NCBI GenBank assembly: GCA_049687015.1
Contig: JBAVIP010000040.1
Span: 18,195-82,194, forward strand
Source: Methylotenera_A sp049687015
Lineage (GTDB): Bacteria; Pseudomonadota; Gammaproteobacteria; Burkholderiales; Methylophilaceae
Reading direction: 5' to 3'
DNA length: 64,000 bases
Positions 34,962 to 42,626 of the stretch are shown here, piece after piece (positions within the stretch are counted from its first letter, which is position 1; each line of letters begins with the position of its first letter). A program made the translations under genes and the position numbers. The notes beneath the pieces are model-generated. The model was given only the letters and a program-made list of their open reading frames with translations, did no database searches and was not told the DNA's origin.

Positions 34962-36422
34962 CTATATAGAGAGCATATCCATAAAAGTGTTGACTGGTGT
35001 GGCTTCTAGCCTGGCATGATCTAAGCATAACGCCAGAATGTCAGCCTGCTTGCTAGCATCAAAACGGCGCGCCAGGTTCACTTGGAATTTTTTTACTAAT
35101 TCGGGAATACCTTCACCACGGCGGCGGCGATGGCCGATGGGGTATTCCACTGCAACGTTGCTAGAGCTGCTACCATCCTTAAAGAAAATTTGGATTGCAT
35201 TAGCAATGGAACGTTTTTCTGGGTCGTGGTAATCGGTAGTGTATTGCGCATTTTCTACGCAGGTCATTTTGGCGCGGATGGCGTCTATGCGTGGGTCAGC
35301 GGCTGCTACATCTTCATAATCCTGAGCCGTCAGGCTACCTTTGAGTAAGCCGACTGCCGCCATATATTGAATGCAGTGATCGCGGTCAGCCGGGTTGTTG
35401 AGCGGGCCAGTTTTATCGATGATGCGAATGGCAGATTCATGCGTGGTGATGACGATTTTATCGATTTGCGCAATTTGCTCTAATGTTTGCAGTTTGTTTC
35501 CTACTTGCGCATTCAGTTGAATTGCACACTCCACCGCAGTTTGCGCATGAAATTCGGCAGGGAAAGAGATTTTGAACAGCACATGTTCCATTACGTAAGA
35601 GCCATACGGGCGCTGGAATTTGAAAGCGTTGCCTTTGAATAGCACATTGTAGAACCCCCATGTTTTGGCGGTTAACGCGCTTGGATAGCCCATTTCGCCT
35701 TGCATGGTCATCCATGCCAAACGTACTGCGCGACTTGTAGCGTCGCCGGCTGCCCATGATTTGCGTGAACCGGTATTCGGGCTATGACGATAGGTGCGCA
35801 GGCTTTGTCCATCCACAAATGCATTCGAAACTGCGTTGATAATATCCTCTTTATTGCCGCCCAGCAGCTTTGTTACCACCGCAGTCGAAGCGATTTTCAC
35901 CAAGATGACATGATCCAAACCTACGCGGTTGAAACTGTTTTCAAGCGCCAGCACACCCTGAATCTCATGCGCTTTAATCATTGCGGCCAGCACGTCTTTA
36001 ATGGTTAACGGGGCTTTGCCCTCACTCACATTTTTGCGAGAAATATAATCAGCCACCGCCAAAATGCCGCCCAAATTATCCGATGGGTGCCCCCATTCGG
36101 CAGCCAGCCAAGTGTCATTGAAATCCAGCCAACGTATCATCGCGCCTATGTTGAAGGCAGCAAGAATCGGATCTAGCTGAAAGTTTGTTCCGGGAACTTT
36201 TGCGCCGTTTGGCACAACTGTGCCTGCAACCACAGGGCCAAGCAGCTTAGTGCAGGCGGGGTAATCCAGTGCTTCAAAGCCACAGCCCAATGTGTCCATT
36301 AAACAATTGCGCGCAGTATCAAACGCCTCTGTGGAATTGATTTCGTAATCTGCCACATAATTTGCAATATCAACAAGGACTTGATCCGGCGCGGGGCGAA
36401 TATTGGAAATGTGACCAGACAT
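34962..36422 (-). CDS. prpD: 2-Methylcitrate dehydratase PrpD
   Basis: Dehydrates 2-methylcitrate to 2-methyl-cis-aconitate in the methylcitrate cycle. The 486 residues match E. coli PrpD in length and lack an Fe-S cluster motif. Recognisable segments are ALDYPACTKLLGP, WLDFNDTWLAAEWGHPSDNLGG (about 99-120) and SRKSWAAGDATSRAVRLA (about 222). AAAGG precedes the ATG. A 166-bp gap holding a palindromic element separates it from prpC upstream, so its expression may be tuned separately. Confidence 0.95.
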   Translation of the reverse strand: MSGHISNIRPAPDQVLVDIANYVADYEINSTEAFDTARNCLMDTLGCGFEALDYPACTKLLGPVVAGTVVPNGAKVPGTNFQLDPILAAFNIGAMIRWLDFNDTWLAAEWGHPSDNLGGILAVADYISRKNVSEGKAPLTIKDVLAAMIKAHEIQGVLALENSFNRVGLDHVILVKIASTAVVTKLLGGNKEDIINAVSNAFVDGQSLRTYRHSPNTGSRKSWAAGDATSRAVRLAWMTMQGEMGYPSALTAKTWGFYNVLFKGNAFKFQRPYGSYVMEHVLFKISFPAEFHAQTAVECAIQLNAQVGNKLQTLEQIAQIDKIVITTHESAIRIIDKTGPLNNPADRDHCIQYMAAVGLLKGSLTAQDYEDVAAADPRIDAIRAKMTCVENAQYTTDYHDPEKRSIANAIQIFFKDGSSSSNVAVEYPIGHRRRRGEGIPELVKKFQVNLARRFDASKQADILALCLDHARLEATPVNTFMDMLSI

Positions 36423-36440
36423 AATTTAATTACCTTTATC

Positions 36441-36555
36441 AATTAGTTTTTAAGCGAATCGCTTTGTTACGCGGCGCTCAAAATCCTCATGTACTTTGTG
36501 TAGATTCCGGTTTTTGCGCTCCGTGCGCCTTGCACTTCATATTAAAAACTGAATT
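36441..36555. repeat. Palindromic element A (115 bp) between prpC and prpD
   Basis: Terminal inverted repeat AATTAGTTTTTAA (36441-36453) is matched by TTAAAAACTGAATT (36542-36555, one extra base). Inside, GCGCTCAAAATCC pairs imperfectly with CCGGTTTTTGCGC, and the exact centre is GTAC-TTTGT-GTAG (36491-36503). The design resembles the elements at 42485 and 44577. The sequence near 36471-36540 is of a kind I recall as a dispersed intergenic repeat in betaproteobacteria. It could act as RNA hairpin between prpC and prpD. Confidence 0.55.
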
Positions 36556-36588
36556 GCTACAGGCAATTAAGCGCAACAAAATATGAGT

Positions 36589-37743
36589 TTATCTTTTATC
36601 TAATGGTACATACGGCCGATTCTCTGGCCCGGTATATTCCGCATTGGGGCGGATGATTTTGTTGTCGATGCGCTGCTCAATCACATGCGCAACCCAGCCC
36701 GTGGTGCGTGAGATCACAAAAATCGGTGTGAACATGCCCGTAGGAATGCCCATCATGTGATAACTGGAGGCGCTGTACCAATCCAGATTTGGGAACATCT
36801 TTTTTTGCTGCCACATAATTTCTTCAATGCGTGCAGAGACGTCAAAAAGCGTCATATTGCCGTTATATTCGCCTAATTTACGGGAAACCGCTTTAATTGA
36901 TTCATTTCTTGGGTCAGCAATCGTATATACTGGATGCCCAAACCCGATAATGATTTCCTTACGTGCCATGCGTTGCATGATATCGGCTTCGGCTTCATCG
37001 GGGGTTTTGTAGCGCTCTATAATTTCCATTGCAGCTTCGTTAGCGCCGCCATGTTTTGGGCCGCGCAGCGCACCGATCGCGCCGGTAATGCAGCTATACA
37101 TATCAGATAATGTCCCTGCAATCACGCGGGCAGTGAAGGTGCTGGCATTAAACTCGTGCTCGGCATACAGCACCAGCGAGGTATTCATTGCAGCAATATG
37201 TAGCTGGCTGGGCGCTTTGCCATGCAGCAAATGCAAAAAGTGCGCAGCGATGGATTCATTATCAGTTTCCACATCAATGCGCTTGTGATTGTGGCTGAAG
37301 TGATACCAGTACAATAATATCGAGCCAAAGCAGGCGATGAGCCTGTCGCCTAAATCTTTTGCTGCATCAGTATTACGGTCGCTTGCCTCAGGTTCTAGCG
37401 TACCTAGCATGGAACACCCCGTACGCATCACATCCATCGGATGTGCGTTGGCGGGGATGCGTTCCAGCACCTCTTTGAGCGCCGGTGGCAAGCCGCGCAG
37501 CTTTTTCAGCCTGGCATGATAAGCTGCCAGTTGTGCCTTGTTGGGCAGCTCTCCGTGAATGAGTAAATAAGCGACTTCTTCAAAGGTGGCATATTTCGCA
37601 AGCTCGATGATGTCATAGCCGCGATAATGCAGGTCATTGCCTGTGTGTCCAACGGTGCAGATTGCTGTGCTGCCCGCCGCCACGCCTGCAAGCGCAACGC
37701 CTTTTTTCTTTTTGGGTTCGATCGTAGTGATAGCTTCCGGCAT
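36589..37743 (-). CDS. prpC: 2-Methylcitrate synthase PrpC
   Basis: Condenses propionyl-CoA with oxaloacetate to 2-methylcitrate. The 384-residue citrate-synthase fold has catalytic His residues in GPKHGGANEAAM (about 235) and GFGHPVYTIADPR (about 276), with Asp in LFDVSARIEEIM. The length and GHTGNDLHYRGYDI start fit PrpC rather than the longer GltA. The start is the ATG at 37743, with AAGGAAAA upstream; a longer frame to 37785 overlaps prpB and lacks a ribosome site. One base separates it from the prpB stop. Confidence 0.94.
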   Translation of the reverse strand: MPEAITTIEPKKKKGVALAGVAAGSTAICTVGHTGNDLHYRGYDIIELAKYATFEEVAYLLIHGELPNKAQLAAYHARLKKLRGLPPALKEVLERIPANAHPMDVMRTGCSMLGTLEPEASDRNTDAAKDLGDRLIACFGSILLYWYHFSHNHKRIDVETDNESIAAHFLHLLHGKAPSQLHIAAMNTSLVLYAEHEFNASTFTARVIAGTLSDMYSCITGAIGALRGPKHGGANEAAMEIIERYKTPDEAEADIMQRMARKEIIIGFGHPVYTIADPRNESIKAVSRKLGEYNGNMTLFDVSARIEEIMWQQKKMFPNLDWYSASSYHMMGIPTGMFTPIFVISRTTGWVAHVIEQRIDNKIIRPNAEYTGPENRPYVPLDKR

Positions 37744-37744
37744 G

Positions 37745-38629
37745 CTATTTTCCTTTCTTGAATAGCTGATCCAGCTTCTGCTCATAGGCGTGATAACCTA
37801 AGTGTTCGTATAGCTCAGCACGTGTCTGCATCAAATCCAGCACGTCTTTTTGGGTGCCTTCTTTTTTAACGGATTGATATACTTTAAGAGCGGCTTGGTT
37901 CATCGCCCTGAACGCTGAGAGCGGGTAGAGCACCATGCTGACATTCGCTGTTGCCAGTTCATCTGCAGTGAATAATGGCGTGCTGCCAAACTCGGTGATA
38001 TTGGCGAGCACCGGTACTTTTACAGCTTCGGCAAATTGTTTGTACATGCCGAGCTCGGTGATTGCTTCTGGGAACACCATGTCGGCACCTGCTTCGACGC
38101 AGGCACAGGCGCGGTCAATAGTGGACTGCAATCCCTCCACAGCCAGTGCATCAGTGCGTGCCATAATCACAAAATCAGAGTCTGTTTTAGCATCCACAGC
38201 CGCTTTCACGCGATCCACCATTTCTGCCTGCGAAACAATAGCTTTATTCGGGCGATGGCCACAGCGCTTTGCGCTCACTTGGTCTTCGATGTGTACCGCT
38301 GCCGCACCTGATTTAATCATACTTTTTATTGAGCGCGCAATGTTAAAGGCGCCGCCAAAACCAGTATCAATATCTACCAGCAAAGGTGTGTCAACAGCAT
38401 CGGTAATACGGCGCACATCGATGAGCACATCTTCCAGCGTGGAAATGCCTAAATCGGGCAGGCCCAGTGAACCCGCGGCAACACCGCCGCCGGAAAGGTA
38501 AATGGCTTGAAAGCCGCTCTGGGTGGCAAGCATGGCGTGGTAGGCGTTAATCGCACCGATGATTTGCAGCGGCTTCTCGGCTTTTACTGCAGCGCGAAAC
38601 CGTGCGCCGGCAGACTGTGGTGTTGTCAT
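37745..38629 (-). CDS. prpB: 2-Methylisocitrate lyase PrpB
   Basis: Splits 2-methylisocitrate to succinate and pyruvate. It is a TIM barrel of the isocitrate-lyase/PEP-mutase superfamily, 294 residues as in E. coli. Catalytic KRCGHRPNK (Cys about 125), Mg ligands in LVDIDTGFGG and the IEDQ motif are intact. The start is the ATG at 38629, which overlaps the upstream stop as ATGA and matches family length; the frame to 38758 is not the gene. Pyruvate goes to AceEF and succinate to the Sdh complex encoded nearby. Confidence 0.96.
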   Translation of the reverse strand: MTTPQSAGARFRAAVKAEKPLQIIGAINAYHAMLATQSGFQAIYLSGGGVAAGSLGLPDLGISTLEDVLIDVRRITDAVDTPLLVDIDTGFGGAFNIARSIKSMIKSGAAAVHIEDQVSAKRCGHRPNKAIVSQAEMVDRVKAAVDAKTDSDFVIMARTDALAVEGLQSTIDRACACVEAGADMVFPEAITELGMYKQFAEAVKVPVLANITEFGSTPLFTADELATANVSMVLYPLSAFRAMNQAALKVYQSVKKEGTQKDVLDLMQTRAELYEHLGYHAYEQKLDQLFKKGK

Positions 38630-39612
38630 GAAAAAAACCTTTGCTGCGCTTCGCTGGAAATCGCCACGCCAGTGAGTTTGGCTTTTTGCAGAATCTCCCA
38701 AAAATAGCGATAGGTGGCTCTGTCGTGCAACTCGCCTGAATATTGAATTGGCCCCCAATCGGCCTGCTGCGCAGCAAGCAGGATATTTGCGGCATCCGCC
38801 ACCTCGTCAAAATTGGGTTTCATGGCGTCGACAATCGCCTGAATCTGAGTAGGGTAAATACTCCACATGCGCATAAACCCAAATTCGTTGCGGGCGCGGC
38901 TTGCATCGCTGAATGTGGTTTCCACGTTTTTCAAGTCCAGTGTCACGTTATGCGCTGGCACAACACCATTGGCCAAAGCGGCAGCAACCACTTCGGCTTT
39001 GGCTCGTGCTAACAAGCGATGTTCAAATTGGCCAGGACTACGCATAGCGCTGGCTGGAATTGCGCCATGATGCGCACTGACAAAATCCATCAGGCCGAAA
39101 TCCAGCACTTGCACCCATGGCAATGCCGCTATTTCATGCACTTGTTTTAACGCTCCGTGCGTTTCAATCAGAATATGCACAGGAATTTCGCGCGTAACAC
39201 CATGAAAAGTGGCAATTTTCTGAATATAGGCAATCATTTCTTTGGCTTGGGCAACATCCGTACATTTTGGAATCGTGAGATAACTCAATAGCTTGCCTGC
39301 GCCACCGATCAAAATATCGATATCTTGCTTCCAAGCAGGATGCGTGTAATCGTGAATGCGCGCACCCGCCATTTTGTGAATATTTGCTTCAGAATTTAAA
39401 ACGCGCACAATCATTTCAGCATGATTACGTTCTTGACCAGAAGCCGCGCCATCCTCGCAATCGCAGGTGATATCAAATACCGCGCCAATAGTATCTTGCA
39501 GGGCAAGTGCTTTTAAGATAAGCTTTTCGCTGCCGGCGAAATGTTCGCATGCGGGAATCAGCGGAAAAGGTTTTTCGCCGCCAAAAAGTGCGTCTTTTGG
39601 ATGGACTGCCAT
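38626..39612 (-). CDS. CitE-like C-C lyase B (HpcH/HpaI superfamily)
   Basis: A 328-residue TIM-barrel lyase of the citrate lyase beta/malyl-CoA lyase superfamily. The acidic motif is CDCEDGAASG (about 52-61), the Mg ligands are Glu in ILIETHGAL (about 148) and Asp in FGLMDFVSAH (about 175), and Arg lies in GARIHDYT. Members cleave or form malyl-CoA, methylmalyl-CoA or citramalyl-CoA. It is joined to prpB by an ATGA overlap and directly abuts the MaoC gene, so its product must work with propionyl-CoA metabolism; beta-methylmalyl-CoA lyase is the best guess. The exact substrate is not readable from sequence. Confidence 0.85.
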   Translation of the reverse strand: MAVHPKDALFGGEKPFPLIPACEHFAGSEKLILKALALQDTIGAVFDITCDCEDGAASGQERNHAEMIVRVLNSEANIHKMAGARIHDYTHPAWKQDIDILIGGAGKLLSYLTIPKCTDVAQAKEMIAYIQKIATFHGVTREIPVHILIETHGALKQVHEIAALPWVQVLDFGLMDFVSAHHGAIPASAMRSPGQFEHRLLARAKAEVVAAALANGVVPAHNVTLDLKNVETTFSDASRARNEFGFMRMWSIYPTQIQAIVDAMKPNFDEVADAANILLAAQQADWGPIQYSGELHDRATYRYFWEILQKAKLTGVAISSEAQQRFFS

Positions 39613-40713
39613 TTAATTGCTCCCTCTGCGTGGCATGAGTACAGTGTAATCAAGGTCTAGCACCACATTGGGGTGATAGCCTTCTTCAGTTTTAAAAAAA
39701 TTTACAGCATCACGCTGAGCATTTTTAATACCAATCATTCGAAGTCTCAAAGCGCCAATATCCGTGCGATTTGGCAAAGTCCAGGTGTCAATCACTTCAG
39801 TCACGGCATAAATCGTATCGTTCGCAAAGCTAGGGTTTACATGCGTCCCGGCGTTAATAGCTAGGATTGAAAGGGTGTTTTCTAAACCTTCATAACTTAG
39901 TGCACGACAAAGCGAAATCGGTACACCGCCGTATACTAATCTTTTGCCTGTTTTAATATGCGCAGCATCCATAACATTTACTCTAAGGTCCGCGTTATAT
40001 AAATTTTCAAAATGTAAACGTGCATTATTTTGGTATAAGCGTGTGGCAAGCGAGTGGTCGCTATCGTTAATGGTCATGCCGGCAACATGATGGATGCGCT
40101 CACCTGCTTGGTAATCTTCCCAAAAATACTGGCCGCCTGTGGCTTTGTTATCAAAGTTTTTGGCAGAAAAACAAGCTGGGATGTTTAAATGTTCGGGCGC
40201 AACAAAGCCCGGTAATTCCGGAATGACTGTTTCAGGCGCAGGCGCATCTATATTATTTTTATGAACCATCACCCAGCGCACCCAGCTTAAAACAGGCTCA
40301 TCGCGTTGATTCACTGCGGTTGAGCGCACATAAACCACGCCGTTTTTGCCGTTAGAGTTCTGTTTTAAACCAATCACCTGGCTGGATGTGGAAAGCGTGT
40401 CGCCTACAAATGCAGGCTGCAGAAAGCGCACATCGGCGTAGCCCAAATTGGCGACTGCATTCACAGAAATGTCCGGCACGGTTTTGCCAAAGGCGATATG
40501 AAACGCGAGTAAATCATCTATGGGCGTGGTTTTGTAGCCTAAAGATTTCGCAAAAGGTTCGCTGCAATGTAGGGGATTGCGCGAACCTGTAAGCGCAATA
40601 TACAGCGCACAATCACCAGCGGTGATGGTGCGTGGCGTGGCGTGTTGAATCACTTCATTCAATGTGAAGTCTTCAAAAAAACGGCCTGCGCTGATTTTGG
40701 TGGAAACGGTCAT
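39613..40713 (-). CDS. MaoC-family hydratase, mesaconyl-CoA hydratase-like
   Basis: A 366-residue double hot-dog protein, the length of mesaconyl-CoA hydratase (beta-methylmalyl-CoA dehydratase). The first half carries the hydratase motif DCALYIALTGSRNPLHCSEPFA (Asp about 33, His about 48); the second half repeats the fold (GMTINDSDHSLATRLYQNNARLHF, about 202-225). The enzyme would interconvert mesaconyl-CoA and beta-methylmalyl-CoA. It lies with no spacer between two CitE-like lyases, in front of prpBC, with GGGAG for the next gene inside its 3' end. Substrate is inferred from length and context; 2-methylfumaryl, itaconyl or crotonyl-type CoA esters are alternatives. Confidence 0.82.
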   Translation of the reverse strand: MTVSTKISAGRFFEDFTLNEVIQHATPRTITAGDCALYIALTGSRNPLHCSEPFAKSLGYKTTPIDDLLAFHIAFGKTVPDISVNAVANLGYADVRFLQPAFVGDTLSTSSQVIGLKQNSNGKNGVVYVRSTAVNQRDEPVLSWVRWVMVHKNNIDAPAPETVIPELPGFVAPEHLNIPACFSAKNFDNKATGGQYFWEDYQAGERIHHVAGMTINDSDHSLATRLYQNNARLHFENLYNADLRVNVMDAAHIKTGKRLVYGGVPISLCRALSYEGLENTLSILAINAGTHVNPSFANDTIYAVTEVIDTWTLPNRTDIGALRLRMIGIKNAQRDAVNFFKTEEGYHPNVVLDLDYTVLMPRRGSN

Positions 40714-41595
40714 TTATATCAATTCTTCTTCTAATTCTGCAATCATTTCGTGCAGTTTCAACAAGCGCTGCGCGGCTTTTACATGGTGATGCTCAACCAG
40801 TTTATCATTTACCACTACCGTACCGCGGCCAGCCTCGTTCGCTTCCTTAAGCGCCTGAATAATTGCGCGCGCATCTGTGACCTCGCTCGCTTTTGGCGTG
40901 TAGGCGTCGTTACTGTAAGCAATTTGGCCAGGATGCACTAAGGTTTTGCCATCAAAGCCCATATCTCGTCCCAAGCGGCAGGCGTATTCAAACGAATGCA
41001 CATTCTTAAAGTCACTGGTGATGCCATCTACCACGCAACGTCCATAAGCACGCGCAGCCAATATCACCAATGACAATGCCGTTAAAATGGCGCTTTGCTC
41101 GTGTGTCACTCTGGCATGCAGTTGTGAGGTTAAATCCGAGGTTGCTATCATCATGCAAACAATTCGATCGGATGCTGCCGCTATCTCTTTGGCATTTAGC
41201 ACCGCAACCGGGCTTTCTATCATCACCATAATCGGCATATGGCTGCCGCCCGCATTATCCAGCAGTTTAAGTGCGGTATGCACATGCTCGGCCGATTCCA
41301 TATTAGGAAAAAGTATCGCATCCGCACCAATATTGGCGACTGCTTTGATGTCGTCATGCCCCCAGATGGAATCCAGGTTATTCACGCGCACAATGACTTC
41401 GCGTGAGCCATAGCCGCCCTGTTTTACAGCCCCGACAATATTGTTGCGTGACTCCGCCTTTGCATCCACCAGGATAGGGTCGCCTAGATCAAGTATCACT
41501 GCATCCGCAGGCAGCGTGCGTGCGCGATCCAGATAGTGCAGGTTGCAACCAGGCACGTAAAGCACAGAGCGACGCGGGCGAAAACAAAGTTCCAT
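40714..41595 (-). CDS. CitE-like C-C lyase A (first gene of the prp operon)
   Basis: A 293-residue CitE-type protein. RRSVLYVPGCN, RVNNLDS, the Mg-binding Glu in MVMIESPVAVL (about 137) and Asp in ATSDLTSQLHA (about 160), and KTLVHPGQI are all standard. The usual DLEDAV motif, however, reads DLGDPI (about 36-41): the normally conserved Glu is Gly. It may have altered catalysis (for example a thioesterase-like role, as in malyl-CoA thioesterase) or reduced activity. First gene of the minus-strand operon, reading away from the GntR regulator; the ATG has only a weak ribosome site. Confidence 0.84.
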   Translation of the reverse strand: MELCFRPRRSVLYVPGCNLHYLDRARTLPADAVILDLGDPILVDAKAESRNNIVGAVKQGGYGSREVIVRVNNLDSIWGHDDIKAVANIGADAILFPNMESAEHVHTALKLLDNAGGSHMPIMVMIESPVAVLNAKEIAAASDRIVCMMIATSDLTSQLHARVTHEQSAILTALSLVILAARAYGRCVVDGITSDFKNVHSFEYACRLGRDMGFDGKTLVHPGQIAYSNDAYTPKASEVTDARAIIQALKEANEAGRGTVVVNDKLVEHHHVKAAQRLLKLHEMIAELEEELI

Positions 41596-41605
41596 AAATT
41601 TAGAT

Positions 41606-41616
41606 TACATAATGTA
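41606..41616. promoter_or_regulatory. Palindrome TACATAATGTA just upstream of the prp operon
   Basis: Perfect 11-bp odd palindrome 11 bp before the start codon of CitE-like A. It may be part of the minus-strand promoter or a second regulator site. Confidence 0.35.
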
Positions 41617-41658
41617 TAGAGCGATTATATAGACGGCTTTCTTGCGCTGTCAACAAAT

Positions 41659-41678
41659 ATCTTATGTCTTATATAAGA
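41659..41678. promoter_or_regulatory. Probable GntR operator in the divergent promoter
   Basis: TCTTATATAAGA (41667-41678) is a perfect 12-bp palindrome, extending to an 18-bp near-palindrome ATGTCTTATATAAGATAT. An extra half-site ATCTTAT lies just before it. It sits between the divergent prp operon and gntR, about 70 bp from each start, the expected place for control of both. Confidence 0.6.
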
Positions 41679-41747
41679 TATAAAACACTAGACTATTTTT
41701 ATCTGATATGTTTTAATTTGTTTAACTCAATATTGCTGTTGCAAACG

Positions 41748-42485
41748 ATGAAAGACAAAACCTACAATTCGCCAAGTTACAAGCCGCTTTACGACCAGAT
41801 CAAGGTGCTTCTAACTCAAAGCTTGATTGGCGGCGAATGGCGCCCTGGTGAAATGATTCCAAGCGAAATTGAGCTGGCAGCGCGCTATAAAGTAAGCCAG
41901 GGCACAGTAAGAAAGGCTATAGATAGCCTCGCAGGCGAGAACATTCTGATTCGCCGCCAGGGCAAGGGAACTTTTGTCGCCACTCACAACGAGGAAGGCA
42001 TCAAGCTGCGTTTTTTACGTCTGACTGCGGTGAATGGTCAGAAGGAGTTGCTGCAGAATGAGTTGATATCGTGCACTAAAACCAAAGCGGATAATCGCAT
42101 TGCCAAGATTCTGGAATTAAAGGCAGGCGCTGCCATGATTGAGGTAAAACGGCTGCTGACGTTTTCTGGCAGGCCATTGATTTATGACCATATAATCGTG
42201 CCGGCAGCACAGTTTAAAGGCCTGAATGCGAATAGAGTAGAAGAGAATAACGGCTCGATGTACAGCATGTATGAGACGGAATACGGTATCCGAATGATTC
42301 GTGCAGAGGAGCGGCTTACCGCTGTGGCGGCGATAGGTGAAGTTGCAAAAGCGTTGCATTTAAGCGAGGGCACGCCATTGCTGAGTATTGAGCGTGTTTC
42401 ATACACTTATGGCGACAAGCCGATGGAATGGCGGTTGGGGTTGTGCCTTACCGATGATCATCACTACATGAGTGAACTCGAATGA
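41748..42485 (+). CDS. GntR/HutC family regulator with UTRA domain
   Basis: A 245-residue ligand-sensing repressor. The winged helix is at about 5-75 (PGEMIPSEIELAARYKVSQGTVRKAI, IRRQGKGTFVA) and the UTRA effector domain at about 95-240. The start is the ATG at 41748; a longer frame from 41664 would add hydrophobic residues and run across the operator palindrome. Its divergent position makes it the likely regulator of the CitE-MaoC-prp operon and perhaps of malic enzyme and sdh downstream. The effector could be methylcitrate or a CoA ester; that is inference. Its stop codon lies at the very edge of palindromic element B. Confidence 0.92.
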   Translation: MKDKTYNSPSYKPLYDQIKVLLTQSLIGGEWRPGEMIPSEIELAARYKVSQGTVRKAIDSLAGENILIRRQGKGTFVATHNEEGIKLRFLRLTAVNGQKELLQNELISCTKTKADNRIAKILELKAGAAMIEVKRLLTFSGRPLIYDHIIVPAAQFKGLNANRVEENNGSMYSMYETEYGIRMIRAEERLTAVAAIGEVAKALHLSEGTPLLSIERVSYTYGDKPMEWRLGLCLTDDHHYMSELE

Positions 42486-42587
42486 GTGCTTTTCAAAATA
42501 GGCAATGGCTAGAAAGGTGAGCGCAGACAGTACAATTAGTACGGCAAGCGCAACCTGACAACGCCAGTGCGTATTTTCAAAAGCACT
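42485..42587. repeat. Palindromic element B (103 bp) between gntR and malic enzyme
   Basis: Terminal inverted repeats AGTGCTTTTCAAAATA (42485-42500) and TATTTTCAAAAGCACT (42572-42587) pair with one mismatch. Inner arms GGCAATGGC and GCCAGTGC (42502-42509 with 42563-42570), AGGT/ACCT and GCGC/GCGC continue the stem in nearly the same register. The exact centre is GTAC-AATTA-GTAC (42530-42542). The whole element can fold into one long imperfect hairpin. No ORF is inside; it looks like a miniature inverted-repeat or REP-type element. Confidence 0.68.
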
Positions 42588-42626
42588 TTAAGGGTTAGAT
42601 ATTGCTGTGTAAATTAAGGTATAAAA

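Noticed and set aside
36471..36540. Possible short peptide gene between prpC and prpD
   Set aside because: A short frame can be read on the minus strand, but the sequence is the inner part of a palindromic repeat and has no ribosome site.
38630..38758. Upstream extension of prpB
   Set aside because: It lies within CitE-like B in another frame; the ATGA overlap at 38629 gives the family start.
41664..41747. Upstream extension of the GntR regulator
   Set aside because: Codes for hydrophobic residues unlike the family and overlaps the operator palindrome; the ATG at 41748 gives the normal start.
42485..42587. Element B as a simple Rho-independent terminator of gntR
   Set aside because: The stem is very long, mostly imperfect, and lacks a T-tract at its end.
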